27,622 nucleotides of DNA from positions 1 through 27,622 of IMG/VR virus record IMGVR_UViG_3300024432_000059. One strand, given 5' to 3'. Under the pieces are notes generated by a model. The model was not told the origin of the DNA, made no database searches, and saw nothing but the letters and a program-made list of their open reading frames with translations. Below are positions 1 through 6,755 of this stretch, piece by piece. The stretch's first letter is position 1, and the number at the start of each line of letters is the position of its first letter. The position numbers and the translations under genes are program-made. This DNA comes from a virus.

Positions 1-2040
1 AGTTGAAACCTCTGCCCGTTGCATCGCGTTTTTTACAGACCCTAATTTTCCGCTGCCTTCACTACCTTCAGTAGTTTCAGCAAGTAGCCTCGAAAGAGAT
101 ATTAGTTTCTCTAACTGAGCTATGTCAATACCTTCTATTTCTTTAACCGCTTTAACTATATTAAGTATCCCAGTAGCGCGATCTTTTTCAGCTTCTGCTC
201 TACGTTCAACAGCAAGCGCTTCATTCTCTTCAACTCTACTAAATCTTTCAACTCCAAGACCTTGATCAGCAACAGTTCTTGCTTTGGCAAGATCGATGTT
301 AGCTCTTGTTTCCTCAAGTTGAATTTGCATCTGCATCTGTTCTGCCTCTTGTGCCTGTTTAGTTTGTTGCTCAATAGTCTCTACAAGCTCCTTCTTATTC
401 TGCAAAGTAGTTGCTTCAAGGATCACGCTATCTGGAACAGGTATTCCAGCTTCCTTAAGATGTAGAAGTTGAGCGAACTGCATCTGTCTTTGAGTTGTCG
501 TATTTATTCCTTCTTCCACCGCTGCGTCATATTTTCCAAACGCTTTGTTATAGAACTGAGCAGTTGGCTCTTGCTCTATTATTTTTGCAACCTTGCCAGG
601 AGTAAAATTAGATTGAATTATATCTATCATGAGACCGCCAAGTAACTTCTGCGACCTATCTAATTGGTCGAACAGTATCTGCAAAGTCGTTAGACCCGCA
701 CCTTGACGCAGCATGGAAAGTATCCCCGCCTTGTCATCCGTTGCAGACCCCAGCAATTCTTCATTGACGCCTGATATCTCCTGGATCTCCCTACCGAGTA
801 ACTCAGACAACTGAAAAACTGAAGGTGGAATTTGTGGTGGTGGTATCTGTTCAACATCAGTCATTAGTGCGTCTTGCTTCAACGCCAGTCCCCTTCCCTG
901 ACCAGAAAGAAATACATCCTTAGGATTAACAAGCGAATCAATCTTATATTTGAACCCTGAATTAATCTGACTCTCAAGCATGTCTAATTCAATAACTTTT
1001 CTTCTATTGTATAGATACTGGGAGTCGCGCAAGCCCCGTACAACTCCCTGTATCCTCCATGGATAATCGGACATCTGAGGGTTGTAATACCCAAAAACAG
1101 GAACAAATGGATACTTGTCTACACCCATTGGATTTGGACCGTCGTACATAACTTTGCCCTGAACAACAACAGCCATATTAACTGTTGGAACTTCACTCTC
1201 AGTCACTGTAACTTGAGGGTAGAACTGCAAATATTCTTTTAACTTTTCTTTATCACTACTTCGCCACTCCATCGTCTCACCTGTTACGGTGTCAATGAGC
1301 ATCTTTTGCTTCCTGAAATCCTTGTAATAGAACTCGTCATACATCAACAAATTCTTAGGACCTACGTTGTAACTCTCAGGCATATAATTAAATTTACCAT
1401 CACGATCATCTTTAGCCGGAAGAGACATAACCACATCTTGATGATCAGGAAGAAGAGACAGAACCTCTCTGCGCGTCAAGTAGGAACGCTTCCATATAGC
1501 ATTACAATCGGATAGATCTTTCTTCCTAAAATAGGGATCAATAAGAAATGTATTATGTGCACAATTATCTACTTTGATGGACCCCGAAACAGGATCTGAG
1601 CGGTAATCCACCCACACCTGCAACAGGTTCATTCCTGTGACGAGAGAGCCATGAAATGCTTCAGAGATAGTATCTAATACCCCTTCCCTCTGGTTCACCC
1701 ACATCATTAATTTTGTAAATTGATCAGACGTCTCAGCATCACCATTTTCAACCGGCGTTACTATAGTAGATTTTCTATTTTGACGCTGATAGCCCCCTAT
1801 CATATTTATTACACGACGTATGCGATTGAAATTAAACGTCCTTCGGCGATTCTGAGGAATCATCCCATACATATCATTCCACAAAGTCTGATCTCCAGCC
1901 TCAAACCTGGTATCTATATCAGCTTCTTCCCAAAATGATTGGTTGATCGTAATGCTGTCTTTGTAGAAGGTAGACATTTTAGCTAGAAGAGAATTATCGT
2001 TTTCCTCATAGAACTGAGGACCTAATTCGGGAAACAACAT
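1..2040 (-). CDS. Portal protein, P22-like (partial, 3' end off window)
   Basis: The frame is open for 680 codons from an ATG at 2040 and leaves the window without a stop. Portal proteins form the dodecameric ring at one capsid vertex through which DNA is packaged and ejected. The translation resembles the P22-type portal family: an N-terminal region rich in aromatic and Asn/Arg residues (NRRRTFNFNRIRRVINMIGG near residue 65), a Pro-rich middle (QIPPPQIPPSVFQLSE), then a long Gln/Glu-rich helical C-terminus (about 560-640) like the barrel helix of P22 portals. The ribosome site is GAGGG, seven bases before the ATG. It lies after terL in the same operon, as expected for packaging genes, with four complete small genes and two duplicated gene ends between them. 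Capsid and scaffold genes presumably follow beyond the left edge. The family call is from remembered sequence style, not a search. Confidence 0.88.
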   Translation of the reverse strand, partial: MLFPELGPQFYEENDNSLLAKMSTFYKDSITINQSFWEEADIDTRFEAGDQTLWNDMYGMIPQNRRRTFNFNRIRRVINMIGGYQRQNRKSTIVTPVENGDAETSDQFTKLMMWVNQREGVLDTISEAFHGSLVTGMNLLQVWVDYRSDPVSGSIKVDNCAHNTFLIDPYFRKKDLSDCNAIWKRSYLTRREVLSLLPDHQDVVMSLPAKDDRDGKFNYMPESYNVGPKNLLMYDEFYYKDFRKQKMLIDTVTGETMEWRSSDKEKLKEYLQFYPQVTVTESEVPTVNMAVVVQGKVMYDGPNPMGVDKYPFVPVFGYYNPQMSDYPWRIQGVVRGLRDSQYLYNRRKVIELDMLESQINSGFKYKIDSLVNPKDVFLSGQGRGLALKQDALMTDVEQIPPPQIPPSVFQLSELLGREIQEISGVNEELLGSATDDKAGILSMLRQGAGLTTLQILFDQLDRSQKLLGGLMIDIIQSNFTPGKVAKIIEQEPTAQFYNKAFGKYDAAVEEGINTTTQRQMQFAQLLHLKEAGIPVPDSVILEATTLQNKKELVETIEQQTKQAQEAEQMQMQIQLEETRANIDLAKARTVADQGLGVERFSRVEENEALAVERRAEAEKDRATGILNIVKAVKEIEGIDIAQLEKLISLSRLLAETTEGSEGSGKLGSVKNAMQRAEVST

Positions 2041-2076
2041 CTTTCTACCCTCGCTATTAAGAGATTTCAGTTACTA

Positions 2077-2096
2077 ACACTACTTTTTTTTAGTGT
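2077..2096 (-). other. Small hairpin in the portal leader
   Basis: ACACTA and TAGTGT form a 6-bp inverted repeat around an 8-base A/T loop, between the stop of the 102-aa gene and the portal ribosome site. It has no U-tract on the minus strand, so it looks more like an mRNA leader structure or processing site than a terminator. Confidence 0.35.
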
Positions 2097-2103
2097 ACAC
2101 GAA

Positions 2104-2412
2104 TCAAGGCTTAATATCACCGTCCCACTTGGTCTTAACGTTTAACGTTCGACTCGAATCAAAGATCCCGCTCTTGCTGAGGTCATCGCAATCTACTATC
2201 TCAGAACCTTCAAAGCAGTCTTCCTCAGATTCTATATAATATGGCTCAGTGCCTTGTACCTTTTCCCATAAAATAAGCGCATTGCTCTTGATCACCATCG
2301 CTATTTTTATAGCAGCCGCCTTAACTATTTCCTTTTCTCTTGGAGTTGATACCCACAACATAAGACCAAACACAATAGCGCAGAGATAAAACATTAAACT
2401 TGTTGCTCTCAT
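2104..2412 (-). CDS. Small membrane-anchored protein, unknown
   Basis: A 102-aa protein with one N-terminal hydrophobic segment (about residues 5-22, FYLCAIVFGLMLWV), most likely a signal anchor, followed by a Lys-rich helical part and an acidic, Cys-containing tail (EEDCFEGSEIVDCDD). Its ATG overlaps the stop of the upstream lipoprotein gene (ATGA-type overlap), so the two are probably translationally coupled. A membrane-anchored protein coupled to a lipoprotein recalls i-spanin/o-spanin pairs that fuse the membranes during lysis. However, the gene order is reversed from the usual one, there is no clear long coiled coil, and no endolysin is visible. No function is assigned. Confidence 0.72.
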   Translation of the reverse strand: MRATSLMFYLCAIVFGLMLWVSTPREKEIVKAAAIKIAMVIKSNALILWEKVQGTEPYYIESEEDCFEGSEIVDCDDLSKSGIFDSSRTLNVKTKWDGDIKP

Positions 2413-2633
2413 TTAAGTTCTATTTCACCTTCATCATCATCTGAGGGACACTCGCAAAATTCTTCTCTGTGATTATTCTCACCCTTAAACACACTTCCAA
2501 TACAATTCCATAAAGTCTTCGCACCCGCAACAATCGGAGACGTTGCAGTATGCACAGCTTCCTTTACACATGAACTCATAAAAAGTGAACTTACAACGCA
2601 GAACAAAACAATCGCTAATCTTCGCTTTTGCAT
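2409..2633 (-). CDS. Small putative lipoprotein
   Basis: A 74-aa protein with a Lys/Arg N-terminus, a hydrophobic stretch and a lipobox-like FMSSC at residues 18-22, so signal peptidase II cleavage before Cys22 is plausible. The mature part is short and ends in an acidic, Cys-containing tail (EEFCECPSDDDEGEIE), a style shared with the neighbouring membrane protein. The ribosome site is AGGAGGA, seven bases upstream of ATG. Expression would be late, with the packaging genes. It could be an o-spanin-like outer-membrane component or a superinfection-exclusion lipoprotein; sequence alone cannot decide. Confidence 0.72.
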   Translation of the reverse strand: MQKRRLAIVLFCVVSSLFMSSCVKEAVHTATSPIVAGAKTLWNCIGSVFKGENNHREEFCECPSDDDEGEIELK

Positions 2634-2644
2634 ACTATCCTCCT

Positions 2645-2881
2645 TTAATCGCTATGACTTTTCTTTGTACACTCTTTGCAGTGTGACCTAAACCCGTCAG
2701 AAGTGACAAACACTACTACTTCCTTGTCTGTTCCACAATCATAGCAGCATGGATCAGGTAGATTCCCATCACCATCTACACAGTAGAACTTCGGCATTTT
2801 TCTATCGCGACTATCTCTTTTAACAGTTGGAGCTTCATCCTCTTTATCGCGCAAATTAATAACCCATTCTTCGTTCTTCAT
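2645..2881 (-). CDS. Small zinc-finger-like protein
   Basis: A 78-aa protein with a charged N-terminus (MKNEEWVINL) and a Cys cluster in the second half: CCYDCG, then HCKEC about 18 residues later. Two CXXC pairs suggest a zinc-binding fold, perhaps a small treble-clef or HNH-like finger, although no HNH histidines are evident. Its leader is one of the repeated leaders downstream of terL (TTTTAGGATAAGATATGAAGAA). A second copy of its last 14 codons, in frame with a copy of the terL tail, sits just upstream at 2889-2966. Function unknown. Confidence 0.68.
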   Translation of the reverse strand: MKNEEWVINLRDKEDEAPTVKRDSRDRKMPKFYCVDGDGNLPDPCCYDCGTDKEVVVFVTSDGFRSHCKECTKKSHSD

Positions 2882-2921
2882 ATCTTATCCTAAAACTTAC
2901 TGTTACCATGCCTGAAAAAAT
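2873..2921 (-). repeat. Repeated leader/terL-tail segment, copy 3
   Basis: The 31 bases 2889-2919 match the live terL end (3460-3490) at 29 positions. The right half of the block, with the first codons ATGAAGAA, also matches the leader at 3240-3266. It supplies the ribosome site and start of the 78-aa zinc-finger gene. Confidence 0.85.
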
Positions 2922-2966
2922 TATGACTTTTCTTTGTACACTCTTTGCAATGTGACCTAAACCCGC
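2889..2966 (-). pseudogene. Chimeric gene-end relic: zinc-finger tail fused to terL tail
   Basis: Read on the minus strand, this stretch encodes GFRSHCKECTKKSH and then NFFRHGNSKF with a TAG stop, in a single frame. The first half matches the end of the zinc-finger gene (2923-2965 against 2654-2696, 42 of 43 bases identical). The second half matches the end of TerL (FFRHGNNKF), differing by one Asn-to-Ser change and one synonymous change. There is no start codon: an in-frame TAG lies five codons upstream. It is best read as the scar of a recombination that joined two gene ends. Confidence 0.82.
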
Positions 2967-2969
2967 TTA

Positions 2970-3248
2970 TTAAACTCTATCCTCAAGCAACCTTAAGTAA
3001 ATATCGTTAATTCTTCGTAGCTCTTCCAATTCATCGCTCTTTTGCACATCTAACTTTGTCTCAATTTTACCAACCCTTTTAGAAAGCTCTACGATGGTTT
3101 TTGAATCGGCTCTAGCCGACTGACCGTAAGAAGCTAACGTGTTTCCAAATCTGTCAGGTAAATAGAAAAACTCACTAACGCGTTCGGCCAACTGCTCAAA
3201 CTGACTTGTCAATTCTTCAAGACTCATTACTTTCTTTTCATTCTTCAT
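2970..3248 (-). CDS. Small coiled-coil protein, unknown
   Basis: A 92-aa soluble protein, mostly helical, with a heptad-like pattern near residues 9-25 (LEELTSQFEQLAERVSEF) and again at 50-90 (IVELSKRVGKIETKLDVQ). The start ATGAAGAATGAA and its leader are near copies of those of the 78-aa gene, although the rest of the two proteins differs. No enzymatic motif is seen. It may be an oligomeric accessory protein of the packaging region. Confidence 0.65.
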   Translation of the reverse strand: MKNEKKVMSLEELTSQFEQLAERVSEFFYLPDRFGNTLASYGQSARADSKTIVELSKRVGKIETKLDVQKSDELEELRRINDIYLRLLEDRV

Positions 3249-3275
3249 ATTTATCCTAAAACTTACTAGAACTTA
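3240..3275 (-). repeat. Repeated leader, copy 2 (two terL-end fragments in tandem)
   Basis: On the minus strand, TAAGTTCTAG (3266-3275) is followed directly by TAAGTTTTAG (3256-3265), then GGATAAATATGAAGAA. The first is identical to the live terL end and the second to the relic version at 2890-2899, so this leader is itself a junction between two variants of the terL stop region. Confidence 0.8.
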
Positions 3276-3285
3276 ATCTGCTCTA

Positions 3286-3450
3286 TTAGTATTTCTTATA
3301 CAACCTTACACCTGAATTTTCCTTATCTAGATATACTTTTAATTCCTCTTGCACACATTTTATATATTCAACTTCTTTCATAAGAATAAATAGCATGTTT
3401 CTTATTTCTTGCACCTGCTCCTGAATCTTACTAACTTTTTCCTCGTTCAT
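3286..3450 (-). CDS. 54-aa coiled-coil peptide, unknown
   Basis: The start is the ATG at 3450 (MNEEKVSK), 11 bases after the terL stop and preceded by AGGAATGAAG as ribosome site. The frame can be extended upstream inside terL, but that part overlaps the terminase out of frame and is not credible. The 54 residues (MNEEKVSKIQEQVQEIRNML onward) form a likely amphipathic helix with a basic end (RLYKKY). The start MNEEK resembles the MKNEE/MKNEK starts of its two neighbours. Function unknown. Confidence 0.6.
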   Translation of the reverse strand: MNEEKVSKIQEQVQEIRNMLFILMKEVEYIKCVQEELKVYLDKENSGVRLYKKY

Positions 3451-3460
3451 ATCTTCATTC

Positions 3461-4822
3461 CTAGAACTTATTGTTACCATGCCTGAAAAATGCAGGTAGA
3501 TTCGATTCACTACCGTACATGGCTTCATGTCTAATACGCTCAAGCTCTTCAGCCGACAACCCATCTCTTGTCTTTGGCAGAGATATACACATGTATCTGA
3601 TCGCATCTGCGGCGTGACTATACTTGTCATGCAACGGAATATCTTTATACACCTGCCTCTTAGTATCATACTCCTGCCGGTAGTTTTCTAGCGCTCTAAT
3701 AAGTGTTGCACACCGCTGATCATCAATCCATATTTTACTCAGCGCCGATCTTACCGACTCGATACCATCCATAATTGAGACTTTTACAGCTACCGTAAAA
3801 TTAATGCCCAACTGCTTAGCCTTCTCTATTCTAGTCACACCAGACCCGAACTCTTTTACCTGTATGTCATGAGGAGCAAAGTGCCTTCCGTATGTATATG
3901 GCTTGGATAACACAAAGTTAGCGTAATGCTCAAGACCTTCCTTGTTCTTCTCATAGTAATCAATGATTCGTACCACCTGACCAATAGTCTGAAAAAATAT
4001 AATTGAGGTAGAGTCCCTAACTCCTATATCCCAAGCCGTGTGCACTTTAAATCCAGACTCCCAGGGTACGACCCCTATCTGATTATTCAATCTCATTCGA
4101 TCGATGTACTTACAATAGTATGAACCCTCAACCCCAGCATTAAATGATACATAATATTCTTGTTGAACCAGGTCAGGACTCATCAAGCCCTCTGAGATTT
4201 CACGCTCTATCTCCTTAGGATCAATATGCCTAGTCTCGTTCAGCCCCAACTTACACGTCCACCAATCAGGCGAATTCAACGCTAGCTGATAGAGATCCCA
4301 AAAGTGATTCCTACCACGAGGCGTCGACTGAAAGATGGCCCAACCCTTATTAGCCGCTAATATAGGAGACATAAGAGCATATATGCGAGGATTCTGTAGC
4401 GCGTACTCAGAAAAGACAACACCCTGAGGGTTAGTTCCAACTATACGATCGGGATTGTCTGAGCCGATGATCTGGATTATGGACCCGTTAGTGAGAATAA
4501 TCTTCATTTCCTGCGAGTTAGTTGTTTCTACTAACTGCTTAGGTATGAAATCTAAGAACCTTCGGCCATCGATAGTAACCGAGGCCCAAAGGATCTTCTT
4601 ACCTTGTGAATAGGTTGGATACACAACATAGTAGACCCCTGGTCTCGTTATCGCCTCTCTAATAACAATGTTCCACGTACATAGATCTTTGCCTGCACGT
4701 CGACACATCACTATTACCATGCGCCTATATCTATCATCAAAAAAAGCCTCAAATATAGGACGCTGATAGTCCCTAGGCTTAAACTTGTTTAAAGCTATCT
4801 TCACTTCAACCGGATAACTCAC
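3461..4822 (-). CDS. terL: Terminase large subunit (TerL)
   Basis: The DNA-packaging motor: an N-terminal ATPase translocates DNA into the prohead and a C-terminal RNase-H-like nuclease cuts the concatemer. At 453 aa it has the usual family length. Visible motifs are a Walker A-like CRRAGKD (residues 40-46), Walker B VVFSE (136-139 plus flanking residue), a coupling motif QSTPRG (165-170), and nuclease acidic residues in WDIG (D265), PHDI (D319) and HAADAIRY (D406). The start is GTG (4822) behind AAGGGATAAAG. Both ends of this gene are duplicated nearby: eight N-terminal codons at 5260-5283 and the C-terminal codons at 2889-2919. It is followed by small coiled-coil genes and then portal. Confidence 0.95.
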   Translation of the reverse strand: MSYPVEVKIALNKFKPRDYQRPIFEAFFDDRYRRMVIVMCRRAGKDLCTWNIVIREAITRPGVYYVVYPTYSQGKKILWASVTIDGRRFLDFIPKQLVETTNSQEMKIILTNGSIIQIIGSDNPDRIVGTNPQGVVFSEYALQNPRIYALMSPILAANKGWAIFQSTPRGRNHFWDLYQLALNSPDWWTCKLGLNETRHIDPKEIEREISEGLMSPDLVQQEYYVSFNAGVEGSYYCKYIDRMRLNNQIGVVPWESGFKVHTAWDIGVRDSTSIIFFQTIGQVVRIIDYYEKNKEGLEHYANFVLSKPYTYGRHFAPHDIQVKEFGSGVTRIEKAKQLGINFTVAVKVSIMDGIESVRSALSKIWIDDQRCATLIRALENYRQEYDTKRQVYKDIPLHDKYSHAADAIRYMCISLPKTRDGLSAEELERIRHEAMYGSESNLPAFFRHGNNKF

Positions 4823-4834
4823 CTTTATCCCTTT

Positions 4835-5104
4835 TTATTTCTTCCTTTCTTCGACGCTCTTGAGCAACTTCTTCCATGCCTCTTTATTTGCCGCAATCAT
4901 CTGATCAAAAGCATCTTCTTGCTGCTTTCTCAATTTTGCATGGAGCTTCTGCAGTTGACTCCTAACTTCATTTTCAATCATGTACTCAACGGAATCCCAA
5001 GGGAAGTACTTTTTCTTTAAATGCGACATAAATTTTAGCGTGATCAATAACGATGTTGCTAACGCTACAGATGTTAATATTCCTATCCGATATAACTCAA
5101 TCAT
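4835..5104 (-). CDS. Membrane-anchored coiled-coil protein
   Basis: An 89-aa protein with an N-terminal transmembrane helix (about residues 7-25, IGILTSVALATSLLITLKFM) and a long charged helix to the end (QLQKLHAKLRKQQEDAFDQM). The layout, one membrane anchor plus a coiled coil, is that of i-spanins (Rz) but also of many phage membrane accessory proteins. No partner o-spanin is embedded in it. The start overlaps the end of the 47-aa gene closely (stop TGA, then ATG within four bases). It lies in the segment apparently inserted in front of terL. Confidence 0.7.
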   Translation of the reverse strand: MIELYRIGILTSVALATSLLITLKFMSHLKKKYFPWDSVEYMIENEVRSQLQKLHAKLRKQQEDAFDQMIAANKEAWKKLLKSVEERKK

Positions 5105-5105
5105 T

Positions 5106-5249
5106 TCAACCCCTTCTCCCTATGCGTTTTATTTTCTTTTCCGCGTCAGATATAATTACTTCTGCATCTAAATCTGAAAGAAACTCCTCCAGGATCTGCT
5201 TCTTAAACTCTTCTAGCTCTTCTCCAATAATTTTAACTAACTCACTCAT
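5106..5249 (-). CDS. 47-aa helical protein, unknown
   Basis: ATG at 5249 preceded by AAGGAAAG; it ends in TGA at 5106, immediately before the ATG of the 89-aa gene. The product (MSELVKIIGEELEEFKKQIL onward) is one amphipathic Glu/Lys-rich helix with a basic end (KKIKRIGRRG). Coupling to the membrane protein downstream and the good ribosome site support it as a real gene. Its leader consists of the duplicated beginning of terL (5260-5283), so it probably arrived as part of an insertion. Confidence 0.6.
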   Translation of the reverse strand: MSELVKIIGEELEEFKKQILEEFLSDLDAEVIISDAEKKIKRIGRRG

Positions 5250-5259
5250 ATCTTTCCTT

Positions 5260-5283
5260 CTTCACTTCGACTGGGTAGCTAAC
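5260..5283 (-). pseudogene. Relic of the terL 5' end
   Basis: On the minus strand this reads GTT AGC TAC CCA GTC GAA GTG AAG, that is (V)SYPVEVK, identical in protein to the first eight codons of live terL at 4799-4822. The two differ at five of 24 bases, all at third codon positions, one of which turns the GTG start into GTT. An AGGGATA motif like the terL ribosome site also precedes it. It overlaps the end of the 5279-5788 gene. Confidence 0.82.
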
Positions 5284-5788
5284 AACCATCCCTATCCCTC
5301 TTTTCTTTTTTAATGGTAAGGATTAGCCGCAACAAAAGTTCCTTTATTAATTTTTCACCTTCGAAAAAGTTCACAAATATAAACCCCATTTCATTTTGCA
5401 TAGCAAGACCTCTATGTGAGTAATGATGCGAATTTGTGAAGCCTGCCGGATGCGATTCTCCTCCCATACATGCAGCAAAGTTTGGTTCACATCGCAAGAG
5501 CCCATAAGTTGCAGCAAGTTCCCACTTTGGAAGCGAGTCATCACTAACTATATCTAAATCACAAGTAGCGTACTTAACCATTTTCTTTTTGTACTGACGG
5601 GTACCAAGTAAGCGTATATAAGCGCTGTCAGGAAAAAACCTACGGCCCTCTTTCTCCATGAGCTTGGTTGTTGCTAGGTCTTCAACCTCTTGCCATATAT
5701 GTATATTCAGCGTCTTGTGCCCAATAAAATCATCTGTGCAAATATCTGGTGAACACACCAATTCGAAGCGGTCTTTAGTGCCACTCAT
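5279..5788 (-). CDS. Conserved-looking protein of unknown function
   Basis: I place the start at the ATG at 5788 (MSGTKDRFELV, 169 aa) because the frame upstream overlaps the holin-like gene and the 5788 start has GGTGAAG before it. A longer form from 5872 is open but less likely. The protein is rich in aromatics, Cys and His, with a segment NSHHYSHRG and a hydrophobic C-terminus (FIFVNFFEG, LIKELLLRLI) followed by Lys/Arg. I do not recognise the family. It probably lay directly upstream of terL before the 47-aa and 89-aa genes were inserted, since a terL-start relic overlaps its end. Confidence 0.62.
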   Translation of the reverse strand: MSGTKDRFELVCSPDICTDDFIGHKTLNIHIWQEVEDLATTKLMEKEGRRFFPDSAYIRLLGTRQYKKKMVKYATCDLDIVSDDSLPKWELAATYGLLRCEPNFAACMGGESHPAGFTNSHHYSHRGLAMQNEMGFIFVNFFEGEKLIKELLLRLILTIKKEKRDRDGC

Positions 5789-5830
5789 TTCTTCACCGGT
5801 TTCTTCTTCATATTTCTTTCCCTTTATTTC
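5786..5830 (-). pseudogene. Probable relic of the tail of the 146-aa gene
   Basis: A nine-codon frame ATG AAG AAG AAA CCG GTG AAG AAA TGA (MKKKPVKK), preceded by AAAGGGAAAG, resembles the real end of the 6020-6448 gene (MKKAPRKK with TGA, preceded by AAGGGGAAG). Five codons are identical, two are synonymous and two differ. Both copies overlap the next start codon (ATGA here, GTGA in the original). Lysine-rich chance similarity is possible. Confidence 0.5.
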
Positions 5831-5843
5831 CTCTTCTTCCTTA

Positions 5844-6023
5844 TCAATCCGTAAAAAATAATACAATGGCAAGCACGGCTACAAGTAGACTTATATAATT
5901 AATAATGTTGCACCAGCTTAATGGTAAGCCAAACAATCTACTTATCCCATATAAAAAAAGATTTAAGACAATTATTAAAATAAAAGTCAATGAACTGGTA
6001 ATCGCAAACCTTTTAAAGTTCAC
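5844..6023 (-). CDS. Small two-helix membrane protein, holin-like
   Basis: Translation from a GTG at 6023, overlapping the TGA stop of the preceding gene (GTGA), gives 59 aa (VNFKRFAITSSLTFILIIVL onward) ending at TGA 5844. Two hydrophobic segments are clear: about residues 8-25 and 40-57 (NYISLLVAVLAIVLFF), separated by a short loop. Length and topology fit class II holins, which form lesions that release lysin, but no endolysin is next to it, so holin is only a candidate. The ribosome site GAGGAAG lies inside the end of the upstream gene. It appears to sit between a gene and a relic of that gene's tail. Confidence 0.6.
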   Translation of the reverse strand: MNFKRFAITSSLTFILIIVLNLFLYGISRLFGLPLSWCNIINYISLLVAVLAIVLFFTD

Positions 6024-6448
6024 TTCTTCCTCGGCGCTTTCTTCATATCCTTCCCCTTCCTCGGCCTACCTACTTTTCGGGGGACCTTTACCACCTGAGC
6101 CGACGCTTTAATCGTATAATAATTGGAAAGCTTTCTTTCTTGTTCATCTAAACGTGCTTCTAGCTCAGATATGACACTTCTTGTCTTCTGCCACTTCATC
6201 TCTGATGACCGAAGTAACTCATCTCGCTCTTCTATCTGAGACTTCAACTCCCTATGCAATCTATCCTGCCTTCTATTGAAACTGATCTTCCCAAATACCC
6301 TGGAAAGGACATAAATAAATACCGAGATCATCGATATTACTCCAAACACTATCAACGCATAGAACCCCAACCACTGTAATTTTACATATGAACTTAATGC
6401 GTCAGCACCTCTGTGCCCTGCTGTCAAAAGCGAATTAAATCTGTCCAT
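6020..6448 (-). CDS. Membrane protein with coiled coil and AT-hook-like tail
   Basis: I choose the ATG at 6448 (MDRFNSLL, 142 aa), with GAGGAAG seven bases upstream; an ATG four codons earlier would place the start inside that ribosome site. There is one transmembrane helix (about residues 27-47, FYALIVFGVISMISVFIYVL), then a coiled coil (about 60-110, with heptads such as SELEARLDEQERKL), then a Lys/Arg-rich tail containing GRPRKG, which resembles an AT-hook core. A membrane-tethered protein with a DNA-binding-like tail could attach phage DNA or a packaging complex to the membrane, but this is inference. It may also be an i-spanin-like protein. Confidence 0.68.
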   Translation of the reverse strand: MDRFNSLLTAGHRGADALSSYVKLQWLGFYALIVFGVISMISVFIYVLSRVFGKISFNRRQDRLHRELKSQIEERDELLRSSEMKWQKTRSVISELEARLDEQERKLSNYYTIKASAQVVKVPRKVGRPRKGKDMKKAPRKK

Positions 6449-6746
6449 CTTCTTCCTCATGATTGTTAATTACTTCTTCATTATCTTTATACTCGGGAAA
6501 TAAAAGCCTATACAAACCCGAGTAGAAACCATCAACTGGATAGATTCCTTCCCGGATAAGCCTTATGTATTCGGCATAATCTTCGTCATATTCTTCAGCA
6601 TAGTTCTCGGAATTAGGAAAATAGTGAAATAAATCCGCATGATACGCTAGACATCCCATGCACTCCTCTACCTCCTCACCCTCTTCGTTCACATAGGTTA
6701 AGTCCGAGTCATAACCAAACTTCTTATCTTTTTCGTAACTATGCAT
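6435..6746 (-). CDS. Acidic small protein, unknown
   Basis: A 103-aa strongly acidic, Tyr-rich protein with a CMGC motif near residue 29 and an acidic end (NNHEEEDGQI). The ribosome site is GGGGA before ATG. Its 3' end overlaps the start of the next gene by 14 bases, so the two are coupled. The charge and CXXC could indicate metal binding or mimicry of nucleic acid, as in some anti-defence proteins, but no known family is recognised. Confidence 0.65.
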   Translation of the reverse strand: MHSYEKDKKFGYDSDLTYVNEEGEEVEECMGCLAYHADLFHYFPNSENYAEEYDEDYAEYIRLIREGIYPVDGFYSGLYRLLFPEYKDNEEVINNHEEEDGQI

Positions 6747-6755
6747 CTATATCCC

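Noticed and set aside
2104-2633. Definite spanin pair for the lipoprotein and membrane protein
   Set aside because: Reversed gene order, no long coiled coil and no visible endolysin; kept only as a possibility in the gene entries.
3451-3669. Upstream extension of the 54-aa gene inside terL
   Set aside because: It lies out of frame within well-supported terL sequence; the ATG at 3450 has its own ribosome site and matches neighbouring starts.
5789-5872. Longer start for the 5279-5788 gene
   Set aside because: It overlaps the end of the 59-aa membrane gene, lacks a ribosome site, and gives a low-complexity Glu/Lys stretch.
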